Assembly (NCBI RefSeq): GCF_004339525.1
Contig: NZ_SMGE01000001.1
Location: 1,116,001 to 1,180,000 of the forward strand
Direction: 5' to 3'
Source of the DNA: Flavobacterium sp. 90
GTDB lineage: Bacteria; Bacteroidota; Bacteroidia; Flavobacteriales; Flavobacteriaceae
DNA length: 64,000 bases
The first letter of the stretch is position 1, and each line of letters begins with the position of its first letter. A program made the position numbers and the translations under genes. Of the stretch, positions 24,910-35,750 are shown in pieces. Under the pieces are notes generated by a model. That model was not told where the DNA came from, did not search any database, and worked only from the letters and a program-made list of their open reading frames with translations.

Positions 24910-26685
24910 ATGAACGTAACTGATTATACTTACTTAATGAACAAACCCGATGCTATTACTGAAAAGCAAACGGATGCATTAGGAAGTGTCTTGAATGAAT
25001 TTCCGTATTTTCAAAGTGCACGCGCATTGCGATTAAAAGGACTTTATGATCAAAACAGCTTTAAGTATAATTATGCTTTAAAAGTTACTGCGGCTCATAC
25101 TTGTGATCGTTCGGTTTTGTTTGATTTTATAACATCAGAAACATTTACTTCTATCCAAAGCGAATATTACGATCAAAAGCTGAAACATCTTTTGAATATT
25201 ACTGTTTTTGACAGTGAAATAATTTCGACGGAACAAAGTAAAAAAGTCCCAGAAGTACGAATTGATCCAATTGAAAAATCAATTTTAAATTCTATTAAAG
25301 AAGCTACATCTGTTACTTTTGAAAAACCTGTAATCATTGAGGAACCAACTTTAGATTCTTTTAAAGAAGTAACAATAACTTTTGAAGAACCTACAAAAAT
25401 AGAGCAACCTAAAATTGAAACCATTAGTGAGCAAGCAATTTTAGATTCTTTTAAAGAAGTTTCAACCCTAACTTTTGAAAAAGCTATAAAAGCAGAAGAA
25501 CCTAAAATTGAGCTGATTGATGAGCAAGCAATTCTAGATTCTTTTAAAGAGGTTACAAAAATAACATTTGAAGAACCTGTAAAAACAGAGGGACCTATAA
25601 TTGAAGCAATTAGTGAGCAAGCAATTTTAGATTCTTTTAAAGAAGTTACAACAGAATCTTTTGAAGAAACTGCACAAATTGAAGAACCTAAAATTGATGC
25701 TATAATTGAGCAACCTCTTTTAACTTCTGATAAAGAAGAAGCAGTTGCAACTTTTGACGAAACTGAAAAAATTGAGGAACAAAAAGTTGATGCTATAAAA
25801 GTTGATGCTATAATTGAGCAACCTATTTTAACTTCTGATAAAGAAGAAACAATTGCAACTTTTGAAGAGCCTGTAAAAATCGAGGAACAAAAAGTTGATT
25901 CTATAGTTGACCAGCCTGTTTTAACTTCTGATATAGAAGAAACAAACATAACTTTTGAAGAACCTGCAAAAATCGAGGAACAAAAAGTTGATTCTATTAT
26001 TGAACAGCCTGTTAAAATAGCAACTTCGACATTTTTTGACGAAACAGTTGATGATGAAATTCCAGAAGTACAAATTGATTCAATTGAAAAATCAATTTTA
26101 AATTCAAGCGAAGAAACTTCAACAACAATTTTTGAGAAAACTTTAGAAATTGAAGAACCAAAAGAAATTGAAATTCTGGAAACTGTAAAAAATGCAGAAG
26201 AAAATCTGGAAATAGGAAAACCTTTGGATTTTTCGGTTAATGAGAAACACTCTTTTCAGGAATGGCTGCAATTAGCCAAAACTGAGCCTATTGACAGAAC
26301 AGACGAAACTCAGGAAAAAGAAACTCCGCAAGAAGAAGAAAAAAAAACGGAAGAAGTAACTGAAATAAAAGTTGAAGAAGAAGAACTAGAAGAAGAGAAG
26401 AAAAAAAAAGCTGAAATAATCGATAAATTCATTGAAACAAACCCGAAAATTTCACCTATAAAACAAACTGCAATCACTCCAGCGGTACAATTCAACATAA
26501 ATCAAGAGGATAATTCATATCTAATGACAGAGACTTTGGCACGAGTTTATCTGGAACAAAAAAAATATACAAAAGCAATACAAGCATATGAAATATTAAT
26601 TTTGAAATATCCAGAAAAAATTAGTTTCTTTGCAGACCGTATTTCGGATATAAAGATTTTACAACAAAATAACAATAATAATTAA
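24910..26685 (+). CDS. TPR-like protein with a large acidic internal repeat, 591 aa
   Basis: The N-terminus (FPYFQSARALRLKGLYDQ) and C-terminus (LARVYLEQKKYTKAIQAYEILILKYPEK) look like tetratricopeptide-type helices. Between about residues 117 and 420 lie about nine degenerate units of 29-37 residues built on LDSFKEVT-FEEP-KIEEPKI-AI-EQ. These are rich in Glu and Lys and probably extended. No signal peptide or membrane span is seen. The final NNNNN is a small homopolymer. It lies 3 nt before secG. Homologues in related species seem likely to vary in repeat number. The function is unknown. Confidence 0.75.
   Translation: MNVTDYTYLMNKPDAITEKQTDALGSVLNEFPYFQSARALRLKGLYDQNSFKYNYALKVTAAHTCDRSVLFDFITSETFTSIQSEYYDQKLKHLLNITVFDSEIISTEQSKKVPEVRIDPIEKSILNSIKEATSVTFEKPVIIEEPTLDSFKEVTITFEEPTKIEQPKIETISEQAILDSFKEVSTLTFEKAIKAEEPKIELIDEQAILDSFKEVTKITFEEPVKTEGPIIEAISEQAILDSFKEVTTESFEETAQIEEPKIDAIIEQPLLTSDKEEAVATFDETEKIEEQKVDAIKVDAIIEQPILTSDKEETIATFEEPVKIEEQKVDSIVDQPVLTSDIEETNITFEEPAKIEEQKVDSIIEQPVKIATSTFFDETVDDEIPEVQIDSIEKSILNSSEETSTTIFEKTLEIEEPKEIEILETVKNAEENLEIGKPLDFSVNEKHSFQEWLQLAKTEPIDRTDETQEKETPQEEEKKTEEVTEIKVEEEELEEEKKKKAEIIDKFIETNPKISPIKQTAITPAVQFNINQEDNSYLMTETLARVYLEQKKYTKAIQAYEILILKYPEKISFFADRISDIKILQQNNNNN
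25270..26040 (+). repeat. Degenerate coding repeats of about 90-110 bp
   Basis: Inside the 591-residue gene the word TTTTAGATTCTTTTAAAGAA (encoding LDSFKE) or its variant TTTTAACTTCTGATAAAGAA (LTSDKE) recurs about every 90-110 bp. The first and last units (IDPIEKSILNS and IDSIEKSILNS) resemble each other, as if the array grew inside an older pair. Confidence 0.75.
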
Positions 26686-26688
26686 GCA

Positions 26689-27027
26689 ATGAGCACATTT
26701 TCAATTTTTTTAGTTTTAATCACAATAGTTTGTTTTCTATTGATCGTAGTAATCATGGTTCAAAACCCTAAAGGAGGCGGATTATCGTCTACTATCAGCG
26801 GAACTCAAATGTTAGGTGGAGTACAAAAAACAACAGACTTTTTAGATAAAAGTACTTGGACACTAGCAACTATTTTGATTGCTTTAATTTTGCTTTCAAG
26901 CTTAAGCTTTACAGGATCATTAAGCGATACTGATTCTAAAATTATCGAAAAAACGGAAGCTCCTGCTAATACACCAGCTGCTCCGACTCAACAAACTCCT
27001 GCTCCGGCAGCTCCTGCAGCAAAATAA
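26689..27027 (+). CDS. secG: Preprotein translocase subunit SecG
   Basis: A small inner-membrane protein of 112 residues with two helices (about 4-23 and 56-76) and the SecG loop VVIMVQNPKGGGLSSTISG between them. It joins SecY and SecE in the translocon that exports all the signal-peptide proteins here. The C-terminus is an Ala/Pro-rich tail common in this phylum. It follows the TPR-like gene after 3 nt and is ended by a strong terminator at 27046-27080. Confidence 0.95.
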   Translation: MSTFSIFLVLITIVCFLLIVVIMVQNPKGGGLSSTISGTQMLGGVQKTTDFLDKSTWTLATILIALILLSSLSFTGSLSDTDSKIIEKTEAPANTPAAPTQQTPAPAAPAAK

Positions 27028-27045
27028 TAATTTTGATATAGATAT

Positions 27046-27080
27046 AAAATGCCAGCCTGTCAAAGCTGGCATTTTTTTTA
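27046..27080 (+). terminator. Intrinsic terminator after secG
   Basis: AAAATGCCAGC (27046-27056) and GCTGGCATTTT (27065-27075) form an 11-bp stem, followed by a T-run. Confidence 0.92.
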
Positions 27081-27175
27081 AGAAATAATGTCAGTTTTTA
27101 GAGCATGGCACAATTTCTGAAATCCAATAGAACATATAAAACGTATAACTTATAATAAATATAAAAGATAAAATC

Positions 27176-27451
27176 ATGGCCTTAAACATTAAACCGCTTT
27201 CAGATCGCGTACTTATTGAGCCTGTTGCAGCTGAAACTAAAACTGCCTCAGGTATTTTTATTCCCGATACTGCCAAAGAAAAACCACAAAAAGGAACTGT
27301 TGTAGCTGTTGGTAATGGATCTAAAGATCACACTATGACCGTAAAAGTTGGCGATACTGTACTTTATGGTAAATATGCAGGAACAGAATTAAAACTTGAA
27401 GGAACTGATTATTTGATTATGCGCGAAGATGATATCTTAGCGATAATCTAA
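27176..27451 (+). CDS. groS: Co-chaperonin GroES
   Basis: The 91-residue protein begins with [19 protein letters not shown], and has the mobile loop [18 protein letters not shown] and the ending [13 protein letters not shown], all typical of GroES (Cpn10). It forms the heptameric lid of the GroEL folding chamber in the cytoplasm. groEL follows after 127 nt. I saw no CIRCE-like inverted repeat upstream, so heat-shock control by HrcA is not supported by the sequence. Confidence 0.97.
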   Translation: MALNIKPLSDRVLIEPVAAETKTASGIFIPDTAKEKPQKGTVVAVGNGSKDHTMTVKVGDTVLYGKYAGTELKLEGTDYLIMREDDILAII

Positions 27452-27554
27452 AATTGCTGTAAGTATTAAGTTCTAAGTATAAAACCTCAGTAACTTGAAA
27501 CAAACCAAACATTAAACAAAATTAACTCAGCAGTAGAAAAGGCTTAAAGCCTAA

Positions 27555-29207
<1,653 letters not shown>

Positions 29208-29231
29208 TCATTCTTAACTTCTTAAAAATTG

Positions 29232-29264
29232 AAACGCCGGATATTTTATCTGGCGTTTTTTTTT
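29232..29264 (+). terminator. Intrinsic terminator after groEL
   Basis: AACGCCGGATA pairs with TATCTGGCGTT (G-T allowed) and is followed by nine T residues. Confidence 0.88.
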
Positions 29265-29299
29265 GCCACAGATTTTAAAGATTAAAAAAGATTTTTTTT

Positions 29300-29386
29300 T
29301 CGCCACGAATTCCACGAATTTTCACGAATTATTTTCCTATCGATACTGCTAAAAAAATTAGTGCAGATTCGTGAATTCGTGGCAAA
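29300..29386. repeat. CCACGAATT inverted repeat, gene-free copy
   Basis: TCGCCACGAATTCCACGAAT (29300-29319) faces ATTCGTGAATTCGTGGCAAA (29367-29386), with about 47 nt between and no ORF. The arms use the same words as those around the GxxExxY gene at 22455-22954. Confidence 0.7.
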
Positions 29387-29472
29387 TCCTTTTATTTTAT
29401 AATTGTTTAACATTCTGTTTTTCATTAAAATTCCTGTTATTGATACCTTTGTAATTCAATTAAAATTGCAAA

Positions 29473-30675
29473 ATGAGAAAATTTACAACTCAGGTATTAC
29501 TTTTTACATTCTTACTTCTTACCGCTTTTTCCTATTCTCAAACTAATAAAGATACTTATGTTGTTTTAGTTTCTATGGATGGATTTCGTTGGGATTATGC
29601 GAAACATTTCAAACTTCAGAATCTTGATAAAATAGCAAAAGAAGGTGTTCATGCCAAATCTATGCGCCCTTCTTATCCAAGTAAAACTTTCCCGAATCAT
29701 TATTCTATTGTAACGGGACTTTATCCGGATCATCACGGTATCATCAACAATGTTTTTTATGACTCTGCTTTAAACGAATCTTTTTCATTGTCTACAAATG
29801 CCAAAAATGATTCTCGTTTTTACGGCGGAAATCCTATTTGGAATGTTGCCGAACAACAAGGTGTAAAATCAGCTTCTTTCTTTTGGCCAGGATCAGATAC
29901 AGACAAAAAAAGACCGAGTATTTACAAAAACTATGATGATAAAATTCCTTTCGAAACCAGAATTGATACCGTTATAAAATGGCTTCAGCTTCCTGAAAAA
30001 CAACGTCCTCATTTAATTACTTTATACTTTGATGAACCGGATCATACCGGACATTCTTTTGGGCCTCTTTCAAAAGAAAATGAAAAAATGGTTCATAAAA
30101 TGGATACAATTATCGGAAAATTATCATCTAAACTCGATCAATTAGCTATCGGAAAACAAATTAACTTAATTATCGTTTCAGATCACGGAATGGCAACTAT
30201 CAGTAACGATAAAAAAGTAGTCATTCTGGATTATCTAAAACCGGAATGGCTAGGATATAAAGCCGTAATCAACCCAATTATGAGTCTTGAAGCAAAACCC
30301 GGATATCAGGATTCTATCGCAAAAGCATTGAAAAAAGTACCTCATATCAAATTCTGGAAATCAAGTGAAGTTCCTAAAAGATTACATTATGGTACAAATC
30401 CCAGAGTTCATGATTTTGTTATTGAAGCTAAAAAAGGATATAGTTTAGCAAAAGACAAAACTCAGGATACAAAAGGCGGAACTCATGGTTACGACAACAG
30501 AACAAAAGATATGCAGGCAATTTTCTATGCAAAAGGTCCAGCATTCAAAGTAGATAAAGAAGTTGGCTCATTTCAAAACGTTTCAGTTTATCCTTTAATT
30601 GCTCATATTTTAGGTTTACAAATTGATGAAGTTGATGGAAAATTTAGTGAAGTAAAAAATATGCTGAAGAATTAG
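29473..30675 (+). CDS. Exported alkaline-phosphatase-superfamily phosphodiesterase (ENPP-like), 400 aa
   Basis: A signal peptide ends near TAFSYSQ. The metal site and nucleophile of nucleotide pyrophosphatases/phosphodiesterases are visible: VSMDGFRWDY (Asp), SYPSKTFPNHYSIVTGLYPDHHG (Thr nucleophile in KTFPNH), DEPDHTGHSFGP and VSDHGM. These enzymes cleave nucleotide or phospholipid phosphodiesters in the periplasm. The exact substrate is not given by the sequence. A TACCTTTG box at 29444-29451 is a likely -10. A terminator follows at 30726-30757. Confidence 0.9.
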   Translation: MRKFTTQVLLFTFLLLTAFSYSQTNKDTYVVLVSMDGFRWDYAKHFKLQNLDKIAKEGVHAKSMRPSYPSKTFPNHYSIVTGLYPDHHGIINNVFYDSALNESFSLSTNAKNDSRFYGGNPIWNVAEQQGVKSASFFWPGSDTDKKRPSIYKNYDDKIPFETRIDTVIKWLQLPEKQRPHLITLYFDEPDHTGHSFGPLSKENEKMVHKMDTIIGKLSSKLDQLAIGKQINLIIVSDHGMATISNDKKVVILDYLKPEWLGYKAVINPIMSLEAKPGYQDSIAKALKKVPHIKFWKSSEVPKRLHYGTNPRVHDFVIEAKKGYSLAKDKTQDTKGGTHGYDNRTKDMQAIFYAKGPAFKVDKEVGSFQNVSVYPLIAHILGLQIDEVDGKFSEVKNMLKN

Positions 30676-30725
30676 AAAATGTGCCAATTAGAGAATTTGA
30701 TAATTAGAGAATTAAATTGAAAAAC

Positions 30726-30757
30726 GCCAAATAGAAAATTCTATTTGGCATTTTTTT
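30726..30757 (+). terminator. Intrinsic terminator after the phosphodiesterase gene
   Basis: GCCAAATAGAA (30726-30736) and TTCTATTTGGC (30739-30749) form an 11-bp stem followed by seven T residues. Confidence 0.9.
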
Positions 30758-30875
30758 ATCTCTAATTAAAAAACGCAACACATTGAAAACAAAATATTTA
30801 AAAACATAAAAGTATTTTATTTAACTTTAAGGATATTCCAAAGTTGTTTTTATTCGTAAACTAAAAATCCATCAA

Positions 30876-32585
30876 ATGAAAAAAATGCTTAGCCTTATAT
30901 TTCTGCTTACTTTAATAAGTTGTAAAAAAGAAATTGCCAATCCTGCTGATTCGATTTATTTTGGAGGCGATATTATAACGATGGAAGGCAATAAGCCAAA
31001 TTATGCAGAGGCCGTTGCAATTAAAGAAGGTAAAATTATTTTCGTTGGATCAAAAACTGAAGCAGAAAAATTTCATGGTGACAAAACTCAAATGAATGAT
31101 TTGCAAGGAAAAACATTACTTCCTGGATTTATAGATGCTCACGGTCATGTATGGAATGCTGGTTTTCAAGCTGTATCTGCAAATTTACTTCCAGCTCCGG
31201 ATGGTACGGGAAACGATATTCCGACGCTTATTTCTTTATTAAAAGAATGGAATGCTAAAAACCCAAAAGCCGTTGGAAAATATGGTTGGATTGTTGGTTT
31301 TGGCTATGATGATGCGCAATTAAAAGAAAAACTTCCTCCTACTGCTGATGATCTCGATAAAGTATCGACAACAGTTCCGGTCTTAATTATTCATCAATCC
31401 GGTCATTTGGCGGTTATGAATCATAAAGCTTTAGAATTTGCCGGATATAATGCAAGCACAAAAGATCCTGCAGGCGGTGTAATCCGAAGAAAAGAAGGTT
31501 CTCAGGAACCAAATGGCGTTCTGGAAGAAATGGCTATGTTTATTCCGTTATTTAAGATTATGGGAACACTCGATCAAACTGCAAACGTAAAAATTGCAGA
31601 AGCAGGAATTGCAGCTTACACAAAATTTGGTTTTACAACAGCACAAGAAGGTCGCGCGAGTAGTGATGCTTGCAACACTTGGAAGAAATTAGCAGATGAA
31701 GGAAAACTTTCTATCGATGTTGCTGCTTATCCTGATATTCAAAGTCAAATGCAGTATATGAAAGCTAATGGTGTTCAAAAAAACTATACAAATCATTTTA
31801 GAATTGCCGGTGTAAAACTTTCGCTTGACGGATCTCCACAAGGAAAAACAGCTTGGCTTACAAAACCATACAAAGTTCCGCCTCCGGGAAAACCAAATAC
31901 TTATGCGGGTTATCCAGCTTTTCCAAAAGAAAGCGATGCTATAGCTCTTGTTGATTCTGCATATGCTAATAACTGGCAAATTTTGGCGCATTGCAATGGC
32001 GATGCTGCGATTGATGAATTTATAAAAGCAGTAAGAAATGCTACCAATCTCTACGGATCAAAGGATAGAAGAACTGTTGCGATACATGCTCAAACCGTAC
32101 GTTTTGATCAACTTGATTCTATGAAAGTTTTAAAAATTATACCATCTTTTTTCGGAATGCATACGTATTATTGGGGCGATTGGCACAGAGACGAAACTTT
32201 AGGAAAAGAAAGAGCTTATCGTATTTCGCCAGCTGCGACGGCATTAAAAAAAGGAATGATTTTCACAGAACATCATGATGCTCCTGTAGCGCTTCCAAAC
32301 AGTATTATGATATTATATTCTACAATAAACAGAATCAGCAGATCTGGTGATGTCATTGGTCCTGATGAAAGAATTAGTCCTTATGATGCTTTGCGATCTA
32401 TAACAATCTGGGCAGCGTATCAATATTTTGAAGAGAATTCAAAAGGTTCTATCAAACAAGGTAAACTAGCTGATTTTGTTATTTTGGATAAAAATCCTTT
32501 AAAAATTGATCCAAAGAAGATTATAGATATAAAGGTTTTGCAAACTATCAAAGAAGGAAAAACTGTCTTTAAATTTACTAATTAG
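30876..32585 (+). CDS. Lipoprotein amidohydrolase (YtcJ-like), 569 aa
   Basis: A lipoprotein signal (MKKMLSLIFLLTLISCKKE, Cys 16) is followed by an amidohydrolase of the YtcJ type. It has IYFGGDIITMEG at the start of the beta-sandwich, LPGFIDAHGHVW with the HxH metal motif, and near the C-terminus the return of the sandwich (GSIKQGKLADFVILDKNPL). Such enzymes hydrolyse amides or cyclic amides, but the substrate here is unknown. It faces the periplasm. The stop codon overlaps one arm of the inverted repeat at 32580-32668. Confidence 0.88.
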   Translation: MKKMLSLIFLLTLISCKKEIANPADSIYFGGDIITMEGNKPNYAEAVAIKEGKIIFVGSKTEAEKFHGDKTQMNDLQGKTLLPGFIDAHGHVWNAGFQAVSANLLPAPDGTGNDIPTLISLLKEWNAKNPKAVGKYGWIVGFGYDDAQLKEKLPPTADDLDKVSTTVPVLIIHQSGHLAVMNHKALEFAGYNASTKDPAGGVIRRKEGSQEPNGVLEEMAMFIPLFKIMGTLDQTANVKIAEAGIAAYTKFGFTTAQEGRASSDACNTWKKLADEGKLSIDVAAYPDIQSQMQYMKANGVQKNYTNHFRIAGVKLSLDGSPQGKTAWLTKPYKVPPPGKPNTYAGYPAFPKESDAIALVDSAYANNWQILAHCNGDAAIDEFIKAVRNATNLYGSKDRRTVAIHAQTVRFDQLDSMKVLKIIPSFFGMHTYYWGDWHRDETLGKERAYRISPAATALKKGMIFTEHHDAPVALPNSIMILYSTINRISRSGDVIGPDERISPYDALRSITIWAAYQYFEENSKGSIKQGKLADFVILDKNPLKIDPKKIIDIKVLQTIKEGKTVFKFTN

Positions 32586-32668
32586 ATAATGAGTCAATTA
32601 GAAAATTAGAAAATTTCCAGATTGCGCATAATCATTATCTAATTTTCTAATTGACTCATTATCTAATT
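32580..32668. terminator. 31-bp perfect inverted repeat between convergent genes, bidirectional terminator
   Basis: Arms 32580-32610 and 32638-32668 are exact reverse complements (AATTAGATAATGAGTCAATT and on), with a 27-nt loop. The left arm contains the amidohydrolase stop (32583-32585) and the right arm reaches the stop of the SulP gene (32668-32670), so the element fills the whole gap. Confidence 0.75.
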
Positions 32669-34197
32669 TAAGAAACGACCTTATAAGTTGGATCTTCAAT
32701 TATATTTACTTTGATTACTGCTTCTGCATTTTTAAGCAATTCTCTGCAATCCGGGCTTAAATGTTGTAATTCGATTACTTTATCTAATTGATTGTATTTC
32801 TTAGTCAAATTATTCAATGCTTCGATTGCTGACATATCGGATACACGGCTTTCTTTAAAATCAATAATTACACGATTTGGGTCGTTTGCTACATCAAACT
32901 TTTCGATAAAAGCCGAGATTGAACCAAAAAATAATGGTCCAAAAATTTCGTAATGCTTCACTCCTGCTTCATCAATAAAATGTCGGGCACGAATTCTTTT
33001 GGCACTTTCCCAAGCAAAAACCAAAGCTGAAATTATTACACCAATCAAAACAGCCAAAGCCAAGTTGTGCAATAAAATTGTAATCACTGCAACCAAAATT
33101 CCGACAAAAATATCGTGTTTAGGCATTTTGTTTATGATTCTGAAACTTGCCCATTCAAAAGTTGTAATTGCAACCATCATCATCACACCAACTAAAGCTG
33201 CCATTGGTAATTTTCCAATTACCGGCGCTCCAAAAAGTATGATTAATAAAATAGTCAAAGAAGCAATTATTCCCGAAAGTCGAGCTCTTGAACCAGCAGA
33301 AAGATTTACAAGAGTCTGAGCAATCATTGGACATCCGCCCATTCCGAAAAAGAAACCATTTAATATATTTGAACTTCCCTGAGCGATACATTCTCTATTA
33401 CTATTACCTCGGGTTCCGGTAATTTCATCGACTAGATTTAGCGTAAGCAAACCTTCGGTTAATCCAACAGCTGCAACAATTACCGAATACGGAAAAATCA
33501 CTTTTAAAGTCTCAAAAGAAAGTGGAATATTTGGAATATGAAAAGGAGGAAATCCTCCTTGAACTGAGGCAATATCTTCAACTGTTTTGGTTTCGATATT
33601 AAATAAAATTACGATTGCAAACACGACTAATATCGCGACCAAAGAAGCTGGAATCGTTTTTGTTAGTTTTGGAAAAAGCAAAACAATTGCAATTGTAAAT
33701 GCTACCAAACCTAGCATTATATACAAAGGAGTTCCTTGCAACCAGGAAACCTGACCATTAATTACGGTTTTAAACTGTTCTAGTTGCGACATAAAAATGA
33801 CAACTGCCAAACCATTTACAAAACCAAACATAACAGGCTGAGGAACTAATCTGATGAACTTTCCTAGTTTAAAAAGTCCAATACAAATTTGCACCACACC
33901 TCCGAGCGCAACTGCTGCAAAAACATATTCGATTCCGTGAGATTTCATCAAAGCAATTAAAACAATAACTGTTGCTCCGGCTCCACCTGAAATCATTCCG
34001 GGTCTTCCGCCAAAAATAGCTGTAACCAAACCAGCAATAAAAGCTGCATACAAACCTACAAGTGGCGGAAATCCCGCCAAAATAGCAAATGACAGCGATT
34101 CAGGAATCATAGTCATAGCAACTGTTAGACCTGCTAAAATTTCATTTCTGTAATTGACTTTTTGAGTAAAGTCAAAGAGTTGGAAAGCTTTTTTCAT
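32668..34197 (-). CDS. SulP family inorganic anion transporter with STAS domain, 509 aa
   Basis: About 11-12 membrane helices fill residues 15-405, with SulP landmarks LTVAMTMIPESLSFA, AIFGGRPGMISGGAGAT and FGMGGCPMIAQTLVNLSAGSRARLSG. A C-terminal cytoplasmic STAS domain (about 410-509) has VIIDFKESRVSDMSAIEAL, the equivalent of the phosphorylatable serine site. SulP proteins carry sulfate, bicarbonate or other anions with Na+ or H+. No carbonic anhydrase gene is next to it, so the ion cannot be told. Confidence 0.93.
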   Translation of the reverse strand: MKKAFQLFDFTQKVNYRNEILAGLTVAMTMIPESLSFAILAGFPPLVGLYAAFIAGLVTAIFGGRPGMISGGAGATVIVLIALMKSHGIEYVFAAVALGGVVQICIGLFKLGKFIRLVPQPVMFGFVNGLAVVIFMSQLEQFKTVINGQVSWLQGTPLYIMLGLVAFTIAIVLLFPKLTKTIPASLVAILVVFAIVILFNIETKTVEDIASVQGGFPPFHIPNIPLSFETLKVIFPYSVIVAAVGLTEGLLTLNLVDEITGTRGNSNRECIAQGSSNILNGFFFGMGGCPMIAQTLVNLSAGSRARLSGIIASLTILLIILFGAPVIGKLPMAALVGVMMMVAITTFEWASFRIINKMPKHDIFVGILVAVITILLHNLALAVLIGVIISALVFAWESAKRIRARHFIDEAGVKHYEIFGPLFFGSISAFIEKFDVANDPNRVIIDFKESRVSDMSAIEALNNLTKKYNQLDKVIELQHLSPDCRELLKNAEAVIKVNIIEDPTYKVVS

Positions 34198-34341
34198 AAG
34201 GGCACAAATTTAGAAAAATAATATGCACAAATAGAACAAAACCTAGTGTTGCTATGAGGAATTATTAAAACTTTAAATTATTTTAAAAATCGTTCTACCA
34301 AAAGTAAGAAACATGAAATAATGAAATTGATCATAATACAG

Positions 34342-34554
34342 TTATTCTAATTTTATACAAATATATCCCAGACAATTTACGTAATCAATTATGTTTTTGG
34401 GTTCTAAATTGGTGCCTTCAACTCTTAATATTTTATCACAATCTTCTAAATCAAAATTGATTTTATAATTTGGAAATTGGGTTTGAATAACAGCAATAAT
34501 GTAATTTTTGTCTGCTTCTTTTTGAACATTTGTTTTAAAAACTTCAACAATCAT
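34342..34554 (-). CDS. Small protein of HMA-like appearance, 70 aa
   Basis: The 70-residue length and the beta-alpha-beta-beta-alpha-beta style pattern, with LRVEGTNLEPKNIIDYVNCLGY, recall the heavy-metal-associated fold, but the metal-binding CxxC is absent. Metal transport is therefore not supported. It may be a fold relative with a different role. It is read in the same direction as the outer-membrane barrel gene, 45 nt downstream of it, so both may share a transcript. Confidence 0.6.
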   Translation of the reverse strand: MIVEVFKTNVQKEADKNYIIAVIQTQFPNYKINFDLEDCDKILRVEGTNLEPKNIIDYVNCLGYICIKLE

Positions 34555-34599
34555 AATTGCTAATTTTAATACTATTTAATCTAAAATCAAAAACTACTT

Positions 34600-35580
34600 T
34601 TAAAACGGATTATACGAAATTCCAAATCTAAAATACCCTTGCGCATCTTCCTTTTGATCATATACATACTTAGACGTTCGTTCGCCCTTTTCTGTTACAC
34701 GCGCACTCACAACATTATTAACACCTCCTTTAATTATTCCGATAATTTTTGGTGTAAACCTATATTCATAGGTAATTCCTGATTTTAATTCCAGTTGATT
34801 TAATTCATAAATTCCTTTCAGTTTTGGGTTGTTCAGATTTAAATAAAAACTCTCCGAATTCAATTCTGTCCCTAAAGAGATCCTTCCATTTTCCAGTAAT
34901 TCTCTTCTAAAAAATAATCGTTGCGGTAAAATAAAATCGATATCCCATTTTGAGTTTTCGAACTTATGATTGTAAGTCAAAAGTGGCGTAACCGGAATAA
35001 TCGCCGAAGGATCCAGCATTACCAAAGCTCCAACAGTTAGAGTTGTATTGGCATTTCTTTTTAGAACAATATTGGCGGTTACAAAACCTTTTACACGCTG
35101 AAAACCATCCTGACTCCCGTCTGCAGTTGCAGTAGCATTATAAATAACAGGTTTATGAAAAAGCGTCGAAACATAAGTAGCACTTAAAGCCGCAGCAAAA
35201 AAATGAATTTCTTCTTTTTCGCGAGTATAAGTTGTTGCTGAATTGTAATTATAAATATCTCCAAATTCATAGGTTTCATATTTATAACGAAGTGAACTTG
35301 TCAGAACAAACCGTTTAGATTTTGAGGAAAAAAAAGGTACATTAATGGCTGCTTTAAATCTATTATGACTTTCGATTCTACCTCTTTCAAATCGATCTCC
35401 AAAAAGCTTCGAATCAAAATTGGAGGGACCTAATTGTTCGTATTGTACGTCTAAAATTCTTGTAGTCGGAAATTTATCGGTTACTACTTTTACAACAGTT
35501 TTTATAGGAGCATCTTTTTCCTGAGCAATCGCCCTGATAGATACAAATACAAATAAAACGCAAATGACTTTTGTTTTCAT
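34600..35580 (-). CDS. Outer-membrane beta-barrel protein (DUF6268-like), 326 aa
   Basis: A signal peptide (ends near IRAIAQ) is followed by alternating beta-strand sequence with strong aromatic ends (RFVLTSSLRYKYETYEFGD, SFYLNLNNPKLKGIY) and a last strand ending YFRFGISYNPF with terminal Phe. This is the pattern of an outer-membrane barrel; DUF6268 is the closest family I recall. Its role is unknown. It is divergent from a LytS/LytTR two-component pair, with a direct-repeat site between them, so it is a likely target of that regulator. Confidence 0.75.
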   Translation of the reverse strand: MKTKVICVLFVFVSIRAIAQEKDAPIKTVVKVVTDKFPTTRILDVQYEQLGPSNFDSKLFGDRFERGRIESHNRFKAAINVPFFSSKSKRFVLTSSLRYKYETYEFGDIYNYNSATTYTREKEEIHFFAAALSATYVSTLFHKPVIYNATATADGSQDGFQRVKGFVTANIVLKRNANTTLTVGALVMLDPSAIIPVTPLLTYNHKFENSKWDIDFILPQRLFFRRELLENGRISLGTELNSESFYLNLNNPKLKGIYELNQLELKSGITYEYRFTPKIIGIIKGGVNNVVSARVTEKGERTSKYVYDQKEDAQGYFRFGISYNPF

Positions 35581-35632
35581 AGCACCAATAATTTTTAAAG
35601 TTTGTTTTTGAAAAAAGGTTTAAATTTCAGGG

Positions 35633-35640
35633 CAAATGTA
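35633..35640 (-). promoter_or_regulatory. Putative -10 box for the barrel gene
   Basis: The minus strand reads TACATTTG, fitting TAnnTTTG, about 53 nt before the ATG at 35580. No TTG is at the normal spacing. Instead the direct-repeat site at 35669-35713 lies upstream, as for an activator-dependent promoter. Confidence 0.5.
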
Positions 35641-35668
35641 ATCGTGAAGCACTGATTATTAAAGCTTA

Positions 35669-35713
35669 ATTATACAAGTGGCGTATTATTTATACCAATG
35701 GCGTTTGTATAAT
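35669..35713. promoter_or_regulatory. Putative LytTR operator: tandem direct repeat with inverted ends
   Basis: TATACAAGTGGCGTAT (35671-35686) and TATACCAATGGCGTTT (35691-35706) form a direct repeat with 20-bp period, about two helix turns. The outer ends ATTATACAA (35669-35677) and TTGTATAAT (35705-35713) are also exact inverted repeats. LytTR regulators generally bind paired direct repeats spaced about two turns. The site lies between the divergent barrel gene and the LytS/LytTR pair. Confidence 0.5.
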
Positions 35714-35750
35714 TCTGGCTGATAAAAAAGCTAAAACTATACTATTTCGC

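Noticed and set aside
25173..25949. 258-codon open frame on the minus strand
   Set aside because: It lies antisense to the acidic repeat of the 591-residue gene. Repeated GAA/AAA codons give long stop-free, serine-rich reverse frames. No signal of its own.
34201..34240. Promoter for the SulP gene (TAAATTTG on the minus strand at 34205-34212)
   Set aside because: TTG words lie 15 or 24 nt away, outside the 17-23 range, and the box would leave no leader. Not strong enough to list.
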